A stretch of DNA of 64,000 nucleotides from CAWATZ01 sp963784995 (GCA_963784995.1 CAWATZ010000014.1:186001-250000), one strand, 5' to 3'. Shown: positions 44,188 to 55,049, counted from the stretch's first letter. The notes: generated by a model from the letters alone, not told the origin. A program made the numbers and translations.

Positions 44188-46644
44188 TTACTTCCCCAGC
44201 CGCTCCAGCACTTCCCGGGCCAGGGCGGTCAGTCGTGACGTTCCTCCGCGGGCCAACTTCTCCAGCAGCAGCCGGGCCTCGGGTGTGCCCAGCGACTCCA
44301 GCACCTCCACCGCCCGCATCTCGCGGATGCGCTCCGGCCGGCCGGCACCGTCCTCGATGCCCTCCAGCAGCCGCTCGACGGCGCGCTTCACCTCCGCACT
44401 GGGCGGGTTGGCCAGCACAGCACGCAGCGTCCCTTCGATGGCCGCGTCCAGGGAACGGAGTTCCGCTTCCGCCTTCTCGCGGGTCTGGAACTCGTCGCTG
44501 TCCAGGTCGGCCAGCAGGCGCTCGACCCGCCGGTTGTCGACCCGACCCGCCGGCACCAGTCGGGCGCTGAACAGCTCAAGCGCCTCGGCCGGTTGCTGCT
44601 GCAATGCCCGCATCGCCGGGAATGCCAGTTCCGGGTCGGCGTCGGCCAGCTGCTTCCAGCTGTCGCCCTTCCACTGCAGCGGCGTCGTCCGGGCCCGCAC
44701 CGTGGAAGCCGGCACGTCCCAGACCACCGCCGTGCCGTCCTCGCTGGAAGAGACCAGCGCCCGCCCATCCGGGGAGAAGGCCAGGTCCAGGACCTGGCCA
44801 TCGTGGCCGCGCAACACGGCCAGTTCCTTGCCGGCCATGTCCCAGACGCGAATCACCTGACCGTCGCTCAGCGCCAGCCGGGTGCTGTCCGGGGATACCG
44901 CCAGGGCATTGACTCCAGCCTCGGTGGCCTTCCGGTCCAGGCACGGCTTTTCGACGCCCAGTTCCAGGACGCGCACCTGCCCCGGCACAGCGACGACAAC
45001 GAGATGCCGGCCATCGCCGGAGAAGGCGAGCTGATGGGGGTTATCGACGAAGATTCGATGACGGATTCGCCCCGTGGCCAGCTCCCAGACCGGCACTTCG
45101 TTATGTTCGCCGCCAGCAACTGCCAGCAACCGGCCATCCCGCGACCAGCTCATTTGGTGTCCGGCAACCGGGTTCGTGTTCAGCGCAAGGGTGCGTCGGA
45201 TTTTGCCAGTCGCCGAGTCGCGCACCTCAACGCTGAGGGCATAAGCCACCGCCAGGCTGCGCCCATCCGGGCTGAACCGCACGCAGGTTGCTTCGGCGGT
45301 CCCCTCGTCGCCTTTCCAGAGTTCTTTCTTCCCCTCGAACACCCGCAGTCCCTCCTCACCGAGCAGCGCCAGCCGCTTGCCATCGGGGCTCAGGTCGGCT
45401 GGCTCCAGGTCTACCCCCTCCGAGGTGGGTTGCGACCGCACCAGCTTGCCGGTGGCAGGATCCCAGGTGCGAACCCCCCGATCCATCCCCGAGCAGGCGA
45501 CGAGCTGTCGGCCCAGCCAGCGGACCTGGAGCAGCGCGGGAAACCGAAGGTTTTCGTGCAGCGCCTGGCCCGTCTTCAGGTCGATCAGAACGATGGTGTT
45601 GCCACTGCCCGCCGCCGCCAGCCCGGCCGCGGGATTGAGCACCACCACGCCATCGAAGGCACCCTCTTCGAACAGTTTCTTGTCCGTGACCGAGATCTGC
45701 TTGCCGGTCCGAGCGTCCCAGCGGAACATCCGACCTTCCAGGTCAAAGCCGATCAGCTGCTTGCCGTCCGGGGTGAAGCTGACGCCGGCCATCTCCTCCA
45801 GCTGGGGCGGCGTGAACCCCTTGACAGGGCCATTGGCCTCGGTTTGCATCAGTCGTAGCGTGCCTGCCGTCAGGATCGCCAGGGATTGGTCCTGAGGAGC
45901 GAAGCAGAGCACCTGCGTGTCCCCGGCGTCTGGTCCGACCGGGGCGTACGCTCGCACCAGCTTTTTCTGTGCCAGGTTCCAGAGCCGGACGTGTCCGTCG
46001 GCGTGGCCCACGGCCAGCCGGCCTGAGCTGGCCGAGAAGGCGAGGGCGGTGACCGGCTGCTTGTGTTTCCACGGTCTCAGGACGGCCTGCTCCTGGCCGC
46101 TGACCGGGTCGAACACCAGCACCAGACCTGATTCCAGACCCACGGCGAGCGCCTTGCCGTCCGGCGCGAAGGCCCCGACGACGGCGGGATCTTGCTTGCC
46201 CTTGAACAACACCTTGGTCTCGCCCTTGCGAAAATCCCAGGCCGTGCAGACGGGCCCGAGACCAAGGAGAAACAGTCGGCCTTCCTTGCCGAAGACGACG
46301 GTGTGGATGGTGCCCTTCTTCGGGGCCCGCTGCTCGGCGATGCGTTTGCCGCTGGCCGTCTCCCAGACGCGCACGCTGACACCGGCGCCATCTTCCTGTT
46401 CTTTCCCTTCGGGGTCGTTGTTGACGCTGGCCACCAGCTTGCCATTGGGGCTGAGCGCCAGGCTGCCGATTTCCGGACCGTGCCGCAATCGCAGCGAGCC
46501 AAACCGAGCCCGAGCCCCGGCCGGCAGCGGGTCGCCGGCAAGGTCGGTGGCCGGCGCCGGGTCGGCCACGCCGGCGATGGGAACCAGGACCAGACCGAAC
46601 AGCAGGAAGATCCACCCCAGCAGAGTTCGTGTTGTGCCGTGCAT
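44188..46644 (-). CDS. Secreted WD40 repeat protein
   Basis: An 818-residue exported protein (signal peptide RTLLGWIFLLFGLVLVPIAGVADP). It contains about 12 WD40-like blades with the planctomycete wording, e.g. ALSPNGKLVASV, AFAPDGKALAVGLESG, RFSPDGRSLAVAYA, LAFSPDGRALVSSSEDGTAVVWDV. A C-terminal helical region (about 700-818, RVERLLADLDSDEFQTREKAEAELRSL) is the HEAT-like tail often attached to these proteins. It likely acts as a protein-binding scaffold outside the cytoplasm. ATG 46644 follows GGAGAG. Confidence 0.85.
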   Translation of the reverse strand: MHGTTRTLLGWIFLLFGLVLVPIAGVADPAPATDLAGDPLPAGARARFGSLRLRHGPEIGSLALSPNGKLVASVNNDPEGKEQEDGAGVSVRVWETASGKRIAEQRAPKKGTIHTVVFGKEGRLFLLGLGPVCTAWDFRKGETKVLFKGKQDPAVVGAFAPDGKALAVGLESGLVLVFDPVSGQEQAVLRPWKHKQPVTALAFSASSGRLAVGHADGHVRLWNLAQKKLVRAYAPVGPDAGDTQVLCFAPQDQSLAILTAGTLRLMQTEANGPVKGFTPPQLEEMAGVSFTPDGKQLIGFDLEGRMFRWDARTGKQISVTDKKLFEEGAFDGVVVLNPAAGLAAAGSGNTIVLIDLKTGQALHENLRFPALLQVRWLGRQLVACSGMDRGVRTWDPATGKLVRSQPTSEGVDLEPADLSPDGKRLALLGEEGLRVFEGKKELWKGDEGTAEATCVRFSPDGRSLAVAYALSVEVRDSATGKIRRTLALNTNPVAGHQMSWSRDGRLLAVAGGEHNEVPVWELATGRIRHRIFVDNPHQLAFSGDGRHLVVVAVPGQVRVLELGVEKPCLDRKATEAGVNALAVSPDSTRLALSDGQVIRVWDMAGKELAVLRGHDGQVLDLAFSPDGRALVSSSEDGTAVVWDVPASTVRARTTPLQWKGDSWKQLADADPELAFPAMRALQQQPAEALELFSARLVPAGRVDNRRVERLLADLDSDEFQTREKAEAELRSLDAAIEGTLRAVLANPPSAEVKRAVERLLEGIEDGAGRPERIREMRAVEVLESLGTPEARLLLEKLARGGTSRLTALAREVLERLGK

Positions 46645-46782
46645 GCGTTCGCTCTCCGACGGGTCCGCCTGAGTTGGAAGGGACTCGCTTGCTCGCATTC
46701 AGTCTATCCGAAAACCGGGCGGGAGTCGCGGGCCATTCCTACAATGTCCCGCAATGTCTCGTACCACCCCAGAGGAAATACC

Positions 46783-47745
46783 ATGCCAGCCCTTGATCGC
46801 CGCCAGTTTCTGGGCCAGGCCACGGCCCTGGCCGCTACCGCTGCTGTGCCCGCACTGACCAACGCCTTTCCGGAGACCCGAGCCATGCCGATCATCGACA
46901 CCCATCAGCACCTGTGGGACCTGAAGAAGTTCCGTCTGCCCTGGATCAAGTCCGGCTCGCCGCTGAATCGCAGCTACCTGCCCAGCGATTACGACGCGGC
47001 CATCAAGGGCCTGAACGTGGTCCGGTCCGTGTACATGGAAGTGGACGTCGATCCATCGCAGCAGACCGCCGAGGCGGAATACGTCACCGCCCTGTGCCAG
47101 CGGCCGGACACGGTGACAGTGGCCGGAGTGATTTCCGGTCGACCGGCCTCGGACGAGTTCGGCAAGTATCTCGACCAGTTCCGCGGCAACACGCGAATCA
47201 AGGGCATTCGCCAGGTGCTGCACGGCGACGGCACGCCGGCCGGCTTCTGTCTCGATCCCAAGTTCGTGCGCGGCATCCGTCTGCTGGGCGAGCGCGGCCT
47301 GAGCTTCGATCTGTGCATGCGACCGGACGAACTGCTGGACGCGGCCAAGCTGGCCCAGCAGTGCCCGGACACGCGCTTCATCCTCGATCATTGCGGCAAT
47401 GGGCCGATCTACGGGGACCGCGGCAAATGGCAGAAGGGCATCGCGGAAGTCGCCCGACAGAAGAATGTGGTGGCCGCGAAGATTTCCGGCATCATCGTCC
47501 AGACTGAGGGCAAGAATTGGGCTCCCGACGACCTGGCCCCGGTGATCCGCTATGTGATGGAGGTGTTCGGCCCGGATCGGGTGATGTTCGCCGGCGACTG
47601 GCCGGTCTGCACTCTGGGAGCGACCTATCGGCAATGGGTCGAGGCGCTGAAGAGCATCGTCCGCGATCGGCCGGAGGAGGAGCAGCGGAAGCTGTTCCAC
47701 GACAATGCCATGCGCGTCTATGGGCTGGAAGAGGCCGAGAGCTGA
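46783..47745 (+). CDS. Amidohydrolase family protein (TIM-barrel) with Tat-like signal
   Basis: A 320-residue protein. Its N-terminus LDRRQFLGQATALAATAAVPALTNA is a twin-arginine-type signal. The mature part begins with MPIIDTHQHLWDLKKFRLPWI (first metal-site His-x-His of Amidohydro_2), then FILDHCGNGPIYG, and RVMFAGDWPVCTLGATYRQWVEAL near the end (the metal-ligand Asp). It resembles L-fucono-1,5-lactonase and related sugar-lactone hydrolases. RBS AGAGGA. The protein is the usual family length. Its gene is divergent from the WD40 gene. Confidence 0.88.
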   Translation: MPALDRRQFLGQATALAATAAVPALTNAFPETRAMPIIDTHQHLWDLKKFRLPWIKSGSPLNRSYLPSDYDAAIKGLNVVRSVYMEVDVDPSQQTAEAEYVTALCQRPDTVTVAGVISGRPASDEFGKYLDQFRGNTRIKGIRQVLHGDGTPAGFCLDPKFVRGIRLLGERGLSFDLCMRPDELLDAAKLAQQCPDTRFILDHCGNGPIYGDRGKWQKGIAEVARQKNVVAAKISGIIVQTEGKNWAPDDLAPVIRYVMEVFGPDRVMFAGDWPVCTLGATYRQWVEALKSIVRDRPEEEQRKLFHDNAMRVYGLEEAES

Positions 47746-47809
47746 ACCTTGTGTGGAGTCGCCGGACGTGCTACCCTGCGCCTGGATGAGCTAGCAAAAG
47801 GAGATTGAG

Positions 47810-48136
47810 ATGAACGCGGCAACCGTTCCGGTGACCATCACGCCCGAGGCGGCCAAGCGAGCGGCCGAGCTGGGCTTGCAGACCCAGGTGCAGAGCATGA
47901 TCGAGTATGCTTTGCAGAACCTGCCGGATCTGGACCGGATCGAGGTGATCCTGGTGGACCGGACGGAACTTGGAGAGGAGGACGGCATTACCATCGATGC
48001 TTACGGTAAGCGCCCTTACGATCCTGCGGAGACATACACCTCGAAGATGATCCGTGACATGGTCACGCAATATCCACCGGAAGTCCTCTGGTATTTACTT
48101 CTTGATTATCACCCAGGAGCAGCCAATGCAGGGTAG
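47810..48136 (+). CDS. Small acidic protein, first gene of HEPN pair
   Basis: A 108-residue protein that I cannot assign. It is acidic, with a helical N-terminus (EAAKRAAELGLQTQVQSMIEYALQNLP) and a beta-rich middle (RIEVILVDRTELGEEDGITIDAYG). It overlaps the HEPN gene by 11 bases, so the two are translationally coupled, as in toxin-antitoxin or MNT/HEPN pairs; but I see no nucleotidyltransferase GSxxxGxxxxxSDxD motif. It may be the antitoxin partner. Confidence 0.65.
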   Translation: MNAATVPVTITPEAAKRAAELGLQTQVQSMIEYALQNLPDLDRIEVILVDRTELGEEDGITIDAYGKRPYDPAETYTSKMIRDMVTQYPPEVLWYLLLDYHPGAANAG

Positions 48137-48536
48137 GGAGTTCCTGGAGGTCGCCCGAGAGCTATTGCCGGGGACGCTGCCACGCCATCGGCGCGTGGCG
48201 ATCGTCAACGCCTACTATGCCTTGCTGCTGGAGTGCCGGGAGGTGCTGATCCGCTGGGGAGTTGCAGCGCCAACGAGGCACCAGGTCCATACCCAGGTGC
48301 GTCTGAAGTTGAGTTATGCTTCCGACACCGACCTGAAGGATCTCGGCTCCAGGCTGGAATTGCTTGGCAGACGAAGGAATCGGGCGAATTACGACTTGAC
48401 CGACTGGAAGGTCTTCGATGATCCTGGCGAGGCTCAGGACTCCGTGCAGAAGGCCGCCACCTGCATCGCCCGACTCGACGCAATTGACAGCGATCCCGCT
48501 CGTCGTGCCGCAGCCATCGCGTCGCTGCCGCCGTGA
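48126..48536 (+). CDS. HEPN domain protein (candidate RNase/toxin)
   Basis: A 136-residue all-helical protein. LPRHRRVAIVNAYYALLLECREVLIRWG at about 18-46 and LLGRRRNRANYDL at about 75-90 match the HEPN fold, the latter carrying the R-N-x-x-x-Y form of its conserved motif. HEPN proteins are often ribonucleases in toxin-antitoxin or defence systems. ATG 48126 lies inside the end of the preceding gene. The gap to the convergent ThuA gene (48537-48623) holds no further gene. Confidence 0.7.
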   Translation: MQGREFLEVARELLPGTLPRHRRVAIVNAYYALLLECREVLIRWGVAAPTRHQVHTQVRLKLSYASDTDLKDLGSRLELLGRRRNRANYDLTDWKVFDDPGEAQDSVQKAATCIARLDAIDSDPARRAAAIASLPP

Positions 48537-48623
48537 GCGAGGTTGATGTATTGACAGAAGGCTGGTTCAACGACCCCCGCGGCGACAGGCGAGCCGCCCG
48601 TCGCCACGGAGGCTCGGAAGCAT

Positions 48624-49502
48624 TCACGGTCGCGTAGTCACCTTGTCCGCCGTCGGGAAATCGTCGGGCACCTTGGTCTGGGTGACCTTGCCCGTGGCCG
48701 CCCACTCGGCGCCGCGCTGAAGCGTCACGATGAACCCGACGCACTTCATCGCTCCCACGTCATGCCCCAGGGCCGTGTGGAAGACCCGGCCCTTGCTGTA
48801 GGTGATGGTCATCAGCAGCGGCTCGTGTTCACCGGTGCCGTTGGTCTTGGGGTCCGAATACGCCGTCGCCAGCACGGTCAGGTTCTTGGCCGGGCCACGC
48901 AGCCGATCGTACAGCTCGTCCTTGGCGTGCATCCATTCCGTCGGCAAGCCCGCCATGATCGGATGCTTCTCGTCGCGGACGATCATCCGGAAAGCGTGCT
49001 GGGCGCCGTGACTGCCGCCCCGGCCGGGGGACTTGTCCAGCACTACCTTGCCTTCCTTGATGCGGACGTAGGGCCCCGACTTCTCATTGCGGCCGCCCCA
49101 GCCGCCGACGCCGATGATCTCGTTGTATTCCTGCCAGTTGCCGAACGAGTTGTTGGCCGCGTGGACGCTGACGAAGCCGCCGCCGTTCTTGACGTACTCG
49201 ATGAACGCGGCTTGCGTCCCCTTCGACCAGGTTTCGCCGTTGTAATTTGAGACGACCACGTTGTAGGTGCTGAAGTTCGGATTGAACTCCGCCTGGCTCG
49301 CGCCCTTGGCGGGAAAGGTAGCGACGTCCACCGTGAACAGGCCGCTGTCTTCCAGGATCTTCTTCAGGACCGGCGTGGTCGCCTTCCAGTTGTGGTTGTT
49401 CTGTCCGTCAAGGATCAGGGCCTTGAGCTTGGTCTCGGCCGCGGTCGAGACGCTCACGAATACCAGGACCAGGCTGGTCAGCAGCCAGCGGAGCTTCGTC
49501 AT
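48624..49502 (-). CDS. Secreted ThuA domain protein
   Basis: A 292-residue exported protein. Signal peptide MTKLRWLLTSLVLVFVSVSTAAE. The ThuA/glutamine-amidotransferase-like fold is shown by LKALILDGQNNHNWKATTPVLKKIL, VVVSNYNGETW, FIEYVKNGGGFVSVHAANN and, near the end, MTITYSKGRVFHTALGHDVGAM. ThuA-type proteins are linked to carbohydrate (trehalose-like) metabolism in proteobacteria; in planctomycetes they are numerous and often sit with glycan degradation genes. Its exact substrate is unknown. ATG 49502 was chosen as it starts the signal peptide. Confidence 0.9.
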   Translation of the reverse strand: MTKLRWLLTSLVLVFVSVSTAAETKLKALILDGQNNHNWKATTPVLKKILEDSGLFTVDVATFPAKGASQAEFNPNFSTYNVVVSNYNGETWSKGTQAAFIEYVKNGGGFVSVHAANNSFGNWQEYNEIIGVGGWGGRNEKSGPYVRIKEGKVVLDKSPGRGGSHGAQHAFRMIVRDEKHPIMAGLPTEWMHAKDELYDRLRGPAKNLTVLATAYSDPKTNGTGEHEPLLMTITYSKGRVFHTALGHDVGAMKCVGFIVTLQRGAEWAATGKVTQTKVPDDFPTADKVTTRP

Positions 49503-49706
49503 GGGGTGACTCCTGAAAGAGTTTGAGGCGGGAATGTCTACCGCTATCAGTACGCAGCCGGGAGCCCGCCTGCAAGGGGCAAGAACTCCCCGGCCGCTCA
49601 CCGCGTAATGCCGTAGAGGATCACCCGAACCCATCCCTGAACAGTTGCTCCCTCTGGACGGGAACCGCTCCAACCGTCATGCTGATGGTTTTCCACGGAG
49701 ACAAAT

Positions 49707-52700
49707 ATGCGAATCTGGGCAATCTGCACAAGTCTTCTGTTACTCACGGCACCCGCGCTGGCACAACCGGCCAAAAACCCGACAACGGACGAGGCCCGGC
49801 TGCTGCGCTTCCCGACCATTCACGGCGATCGGATCGTCTTCACCTATGCCGGCGACCTGTACACCGTTCAGGCCACGGGTGGAGTGGCCCGGCGGTTGAC
49901 CAGCCATGAGGGCTTCGAGATGTTCGCTCACTTCTCGCCCGATGGCAAGTGGATTGCCTTCACCGGGCAGTACGACGGCAACACCGAAGTCTACGTCATG
50001 CCCGCCGAGGGCGGCGTGCCGCGGCGACTGACCTGGACGGCCACACTTGGCCGCGATGACGTGTCCGACCGCATGGGGCCCAACAACATCGTCATGGGCT
50101 GGAAGCACGACAGCAAGCACATCGTCTTTCGCTCGCGGATGCAGAGCTTCAACGACTTCCTGGGCCAGCTGTTCACCGTCTCCCTCGACGGCGGCCTGCC
50201 CGAACCGCTGCCGCTTGCCGCGCGGCGGCTTCTGCTCCTATTCGCCCGACGACAGCAAGCTGGCGTTCAATCGGGTCTTCCGCGAGTTCCGCACCTGGAA
50301 GCGCTATCGCGGCGGCATGGCTGACGACATCTGGGTTTACGATTTCAAGACGAAGAAGACCGAGCAGCTGACCAAAACCGACGCTCAGGAAGTCTTCCCA
50401 ATGTGGAGCGGCGACCGGATTTATTTCCTGTCCGACCGTGACGACCTCAGGCGGATGAACCTGTACGTCTACGACCTGAATGACAAGACCACCCGTCAGC
50501 TAACGCACTTCAAGGAGTTCGACATCAAGTTCCCGACGCTCGGCGACAAGGCCATCGTCTTCGAGAACGGTGGCTGGATCTACCGCTTTGACCTTGGCGG
50601 CGAGAAGGCGGTCAAGGTGCCCATCCGGATTCAGGAGGACCGTGCCGCCGCCCGGACCCAGCGGATCAATGTCGGCAAGAACGTGGCCAGCTACGAGATT
50701 TCCCCCGACGGCAAGCGTGCCCTGTTCAGCGCTCGGGGCGACCTGTTCACCGTGCCGGTGAAGTCGGGACCGACGCGCAACCTGACCAGCACCTCCGGCG
50801 TCCACGAACGCAATCCGAAGTGGTCGCCGGACGGCAAGCTGATCGCGTTTGTCTCCGACGCCAGCGGCGAGGATGAGATTCACGTTGTCTCGCCCGACGG
50901 CAAGGACTCACGACAGCTGACCAGCGGTGGCGACACCTACAAGTACGGGCTGTTCTGGTCGCCCGACAGCAAGAAGATTCTCTGGACCGATCGCAAGCAC
51001 CGGATCTGGGTCCTCAACGTGGCCAGCAAGGAAGCCAAACCGATTTACCAGTCGAAGGTGTGGGAGATCCACGATGCCGTCTGGTCGCCCGACAGCCGCT
51101 GGATCGCCTGGTCGCAGGAGGAAGAGGAGGGGATGGATCGCGTCTGGATCTATTCGCTGGAGCAGGGCAAGAGCTACCCCGTCACCGACGGCTGGTACGC
51201 CTCGGGGAGCCCAGCCTTCAGCGGCGATGGCAAATACCTCTTCTTCGTCTCCGAGCGCGACTTCAATCCGATCTACAGCAGCACGGAATGGAACCACGCC
51301 TACCGGGACATGGCGAAGATTTACTTTGTCACGCTGGCCAAGGAAACGCCGTCGCCGTTCAAGCCGCGCAGCGACGAATCCGGCGAGCAACCACCGGCCA
51401 AAGCCGAGGAAGCAAAGAAGGACGCACCGATCAAGGTGGACGTGGACGGTCTGAAGGACCGCCTGCTGGCCCTGCCGGTCCAGGCCGGAGTCTACCGCAA
51501 CCTGCAATCGGTGGGCTCGACCCTGTATTACGTCCGTCAGGGAAGTAAGGACGCCAAACCCGCACTCCAGATGTACGACCTGGCGAGCCGGAAGGAGGCG
51601 GCCCTGGGCTCCGTCAACGGTTACGAAATCTCGACCGACGGCAAGAAGATGCTCGTGTCGCAGGATGGCAAGTATGCCATCATCGACCTGCCGAAGGCGA
51701 CGGTCGACCGTCAGTGAGGGACTGAACCTTTCCGGCATGGAAATGAAGCTCGATCACCAGAAAGAGTGGAACCAGATCTTCCACGAGTGCTGGCGGCAGA
51801 TGCGCGATTTCTTCTACGACCCGAACCTGCACGGCGTGGACTGGAAGGCGATGCGGACCCGTTACGAGCCGCTGCTGCCGCACGTCAACCACCGGGCCGA
51901 TTTAACCTACGTCATCGGCGAGATGATCAGCGAGCTGAACGCCGGCCATGCCTACGTCGGCGGCGGCGACATGCCGCACCCGGATCGCATCAAGCAGGGA
52001 CTGCTCGGGGCCCGCATCGTCCGCGACCCGGCCACCGGATATTACCAGATCGGCAAGATCCTGCGCGGCGTCAGCTGGGACGGCAAATTGCGTTCGCCGC
52101 TGGCCGAGATCGGCGTCGATGCCCGCGAGAAGGATTTCATCATCGCCATCAATGGCCAGCCGACCAATGAGATGATCAATCTTTACGAGGCCCTGGTCGA
52201 TACGGCCGGCAAGCAAGTAACGCTCAAGCTGAACGCCGAGCCGAAGGTACAGGGTAGTCGGGAAGTCGTGGTCGTGCCAATCGACAGTGAAGGCAACCTG
52301 TATTACCACGACTGGGTGGAGAACAACATCAAGAAGGTGAGCGACGCGACCAAGGGGAAGGTCGGCTATCTCCACGTCCCCGACATGCAGCAGCGCGGCC
52401 TCAACGAGTTCGTCAAACACTTCTATCCCCAGGTGCGCAAGAAGGCCCTGATCATCGACGTGCGCGGCAACGGCGGCGGCAACGTCTCGCCCATGCTGAT
52501 CGAACGGTTGCGGCGCGAGGCCAGCATGATTACCATTGCGCGCAACAGCGTGCCGCGAACCAATCCCCAGGAGATGATTTACGGTCCGATGGTGTGCCTC
52601 ATGAACGAGTTCTCGGCCAGCGACGGCGACCTGTTTCCGTACCGCTTCCGCCAGCACAAGCTGGGCAAGCTGATCGGCAAGCGCAGCTGGGGCGGCGTGG

Positions 52701-52957
52701 TCGGCATCCGCGGCTCGCTGCCGTTGCTGGACGGCGGCTACTTGAATCGGCCGGAGTTCTCGCGCTACGACATCGACGGCAAGGAGTGGATCATCGAGGG
52801 CAAGGGCGTCGAGCCGGACATCGTGATCGACAACGACCCGGCCCGCGAATACGCCGGGACCGACGACCAGCTCAGCAAGGCCATCGAGGTCATCCTGGAA
52901 GAGCTGAAGACCAGGGAGAAAAGCATTCCACCGCTGCCGCCGACGCCGAAGCGGTGA
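49707..52957 (+). CDS. Tricorn-like S41 protease (two frame breaks)
   Basis: Three frames join into a ~1082-residue secreted protein. Signal peptide MRIWAICTSLLLLTAPALAQ; beta-propeller repeats (HFSPDGKWIAFTGQYDGNTEVYVMP, KWSPDGKLIAFVSDASGEDEI); then a PDZ-like region and an S41 catalytic core with IIDVRGNGGGNVSPMLIERL and LMNEFSASDGDLFPYRF (catalytic Ser in the SASDGD block). The order propeller-PDZ-S41 is that of tricorn protease. Breaks: an extra T near 50215 (restores LPLPRGGFCSYSPDD) and an extra C near 51708 (restores ATVDVSEGLNLSG). It probably degrades peptides in the periplasm. GGAG precedes ATG 49707. Confidence 0.9.
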
Positions 52958-53028
52958 CGGGCTTGGTGGTTCCTTCGTCCTTCTGGGGAGTTTCGTCCTC
53001 GACCCAGGCGGATTGGCACAAACCCGAA

Positions 53029-53061
53029 GCGCAAGCGCCGGGACCATCCCGGTGCTTGCGC
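53029..53061. repeat. Near-perfect hairpin GCGCAAGCGCCGGGA/TCCCGGTGCTTGCGC
   Basis: 15-base arms with one mismatch around CCA, within the 247-bp gap between the S41 and SppA genes (same strand). It lies about 70 bases after the S41 stop and could end that transcript. Confidence 0.7.
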
Positions 53062-53204
53062 GAATCCTTCCTCTTGCCAGGACGACGGTGTCACTTTTCT
53101 CCGGATTGGCGCCACTTTCTTGACGGGCCCGCAATCTGTCCCAATGTCCGGCGAATAACCTGGTACTGGTTGATTTTGTCACCACCATCAAAGGAGGAAG
53201 TTTG

Positions 53205-55049
53205 ATGCGACGCTTACTCTTCGCACTGGGTCTTGCCATCCTGCTGCCTCTGGCGGGTGTCCGCGGCGAACAGCCCGCGCCCGAGAAGGACAAGAAGGCG
53301 CCCGCGGGCAAGGCAACGGTCGCGGTCTTCCGTCTGCACGGAGCCGTCACCGAGGCGCCGTCCGAGGACGATCTCGGCTTCGGTCTCTCCAAGTCGGTTT
53401 CGCTCAAGGACCTCGTCGCCCGGATCAAGAAGGCCGGCGACGATCCCGCGGTCAAGGCGATCGTCCTCCTGTCCGACGGCGTCAGCGTCGGCCTGGCCCA
53501 GATTGAGGAACTGCGGCAGGTCATGGCCCAGGTGCGGAAAAGCGGCAAGGAGATTTACGCCCATTCCGACTCCATGTCGATGGGCGGCTATCTCCTCTTC
53601 AGCGGCGCCTCCCGGCTCAGCGTCACGCCGACCGGCGACATGTGGATCACCGGTCTGCATGGCGAGACGATGTATTTGCGCGGGCTGCTCGACATGATCA
53701 GCGTCAAGCCGGACTTCCTGACCTGCGGCGCCTACAAGAGCGCCGCGGAAACCTTCATGCGCACCGGCCCCTCTCCCGAAGCCGACAAGATGTACAACTG
53801 GCTCTTCGATGGGCTCTACGCGGCTTCGCTCAACCGCATTGCCCAGGGGCGCAAGGTTGAAGTCGCCAAGGCCCGGGCCTGGGTTGACGAGGGCCCTTAC
53901 ACCGCCGAGAAGGCCAGGAAGGCCGGCCTGATCGATGCCATCGAGCATCGCCAGGACTTCACTGCGATGCTCAAGTCGAAGTTCGGCAAGGACGTGGTCT
54001 TCGACAAGAAGTACGGCGAGAAGAAATCGTCCAGCCTCGACCTGAACAATCCCTTTGCCGCGCTCAAGCTCTGGACCGACCTGCTGGGCCAGATGCAAAA
54101 GAAGAAGTCCACCAAGAACGCGGTGGGCATTGTCTACGTCGATGGAGGCATTGCCCTGGGAAAGAGCCAGCCGTCCCTGTTCGGCAAGAGCGGCGCCATG
54201 AGTTCCGACATCCGCAAGGCCCTGGACGAGGCCGCGGCCGACGACTCGATCAAGGCGGTGGTGCTGCGGGTCGATTCTCCCGGCGGCTCGGCTGTGGCCA
54301 GCGAGATCATCCTGGACGCCACCCGGCGCGTGAAGGCCAAGAAGCCCTTTGTCGTCTCGATGGGCAACGTCGCCGGCAGCGGCGGCTATTACGTGGCCTG
54401 CGGCGCGGACACCATTTTCGCGGATGAGGCCACGATCACCGGGTCGATTGGTGTGGTGGCCGGCAAGCTGGCGACCACCGGCATGTGGAAGAACGTCGGC
54501 ATCACCTTCAAGTCCTACAAGCGCGGTGCCAACGCCGGCATGCTGACCTCGGACACGGTCTTCACTCCCACCGAGCGCGAGCGGATGCAGAACTGGATGG
54601 ACGAGATTTACGGCGTCTTCAAGAAGCACGTGACCGACATCCGCGGCGATCGGCTCAAGAAGCCCATCGACGAGCTGGCGGGCGGCAGGGTTTACACCGG
54701 CCGGCAAGCCCTGGAACTGGGCCTGGTGGACAAGATCGGCACGCTCCAGGATGCGATTCACCACGTCGCGGAGAAGGCCAAGCTCAAGGACTACGAGGTG
54801 CGCGTCGTTCCGGAACCCAAGAACCTCCTGGAACAGTTGATGGAGGAACTCTCCGGCGATGAGGACAAGTCGAGCGGGCTCCGCCTGGGCGGGGAGCGAC
54901 CGGCCTCCCTGGTGGAGCTGGCGATGCCGCACTTGCAGCACCTGGACCCGGAGCGAGTGCGCGTGATCCGCTCGGCGCTGCAGCGGCTGCAACTGGTGCA
55001 GCAGGAGGGCGTGGTGCTGATCATGCCGGAGGCGCTGCTGGTGCGGTGA
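53205..55049 (+). CDS. sppA: Signal peptide peptidase SppA, 67K type
   Basis: A 614-residue S49 peptidase with two tandem domains. The N-terminal leader MRRLLFALGLAILLPLAGVRG suggests membrane or periplasmic placement. First domain: ISVKPDFLTCGAYKSAAETFMRT around 165-190 contains the catalytic Lys (GAYKSA). Second domain: VVLRVDSPGGSAVASEIILDATRR and VVSMGNVAGSGGYYVACGAD, with the catalytic Ser in the GSGGYY block. It degrades cleaved signal peptides. AAGGAGG precedes ATG 53205. A C-terminal extension (about 560-614) is helical. A double hairpin element follows the stop. Confidence 0.92.
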   Translation: MRRLLFALGLAILLPLAGVRGEQPAPEKDKKAPAGKATVAVFRLHGAVTEAPSEDDLGFGLSKSVSLKDLVARIKKAGDDPAVKAIVLLSDGVSVGLAQIEELRQVMAQVRKSGKEIYAHSDSMSMGGYLLFSGASRLSVTPTGDMWITGLHGETMYLRGLLDMISVKPDFLTCGAYKSAAETFMRTGPSPEADKMYNWLFDGLYAASLNRIAQGRKVEVAKARAWVDEGPYTAEKARKAGLIDAIEHRQDFTAMLKSKFGKDVVFDKKYGEKKSSSLDLNNPFAALKLWTDLLGQMQKKKSTKNAVGIVYVDGGIALGKSQPSLFGKSGAMSSDIRKALDEAAADDSIKAVVLRVDSPGGSAVASEIILDATRRVKAKKPFVVSMGNVAGSGGYYVACGADTIFADEATITGSIGVVAGKLATTGMWKNVGITFKSYKRGANAGMLTSDTVFTPTERERMQNWMDEIYGVFKKHVTDIRGDRLKKPIDELAGGRVYTGRQALELGLVDKIGTLQDAIHHVAEKAKLKDYEVRVVPEPKNLLEQLMEELSGDEDKSSGLRLGGERPASLVELAMPHLQHLDPERVRVIRSALQRLQLVQQEGVVLIMPEALLVR

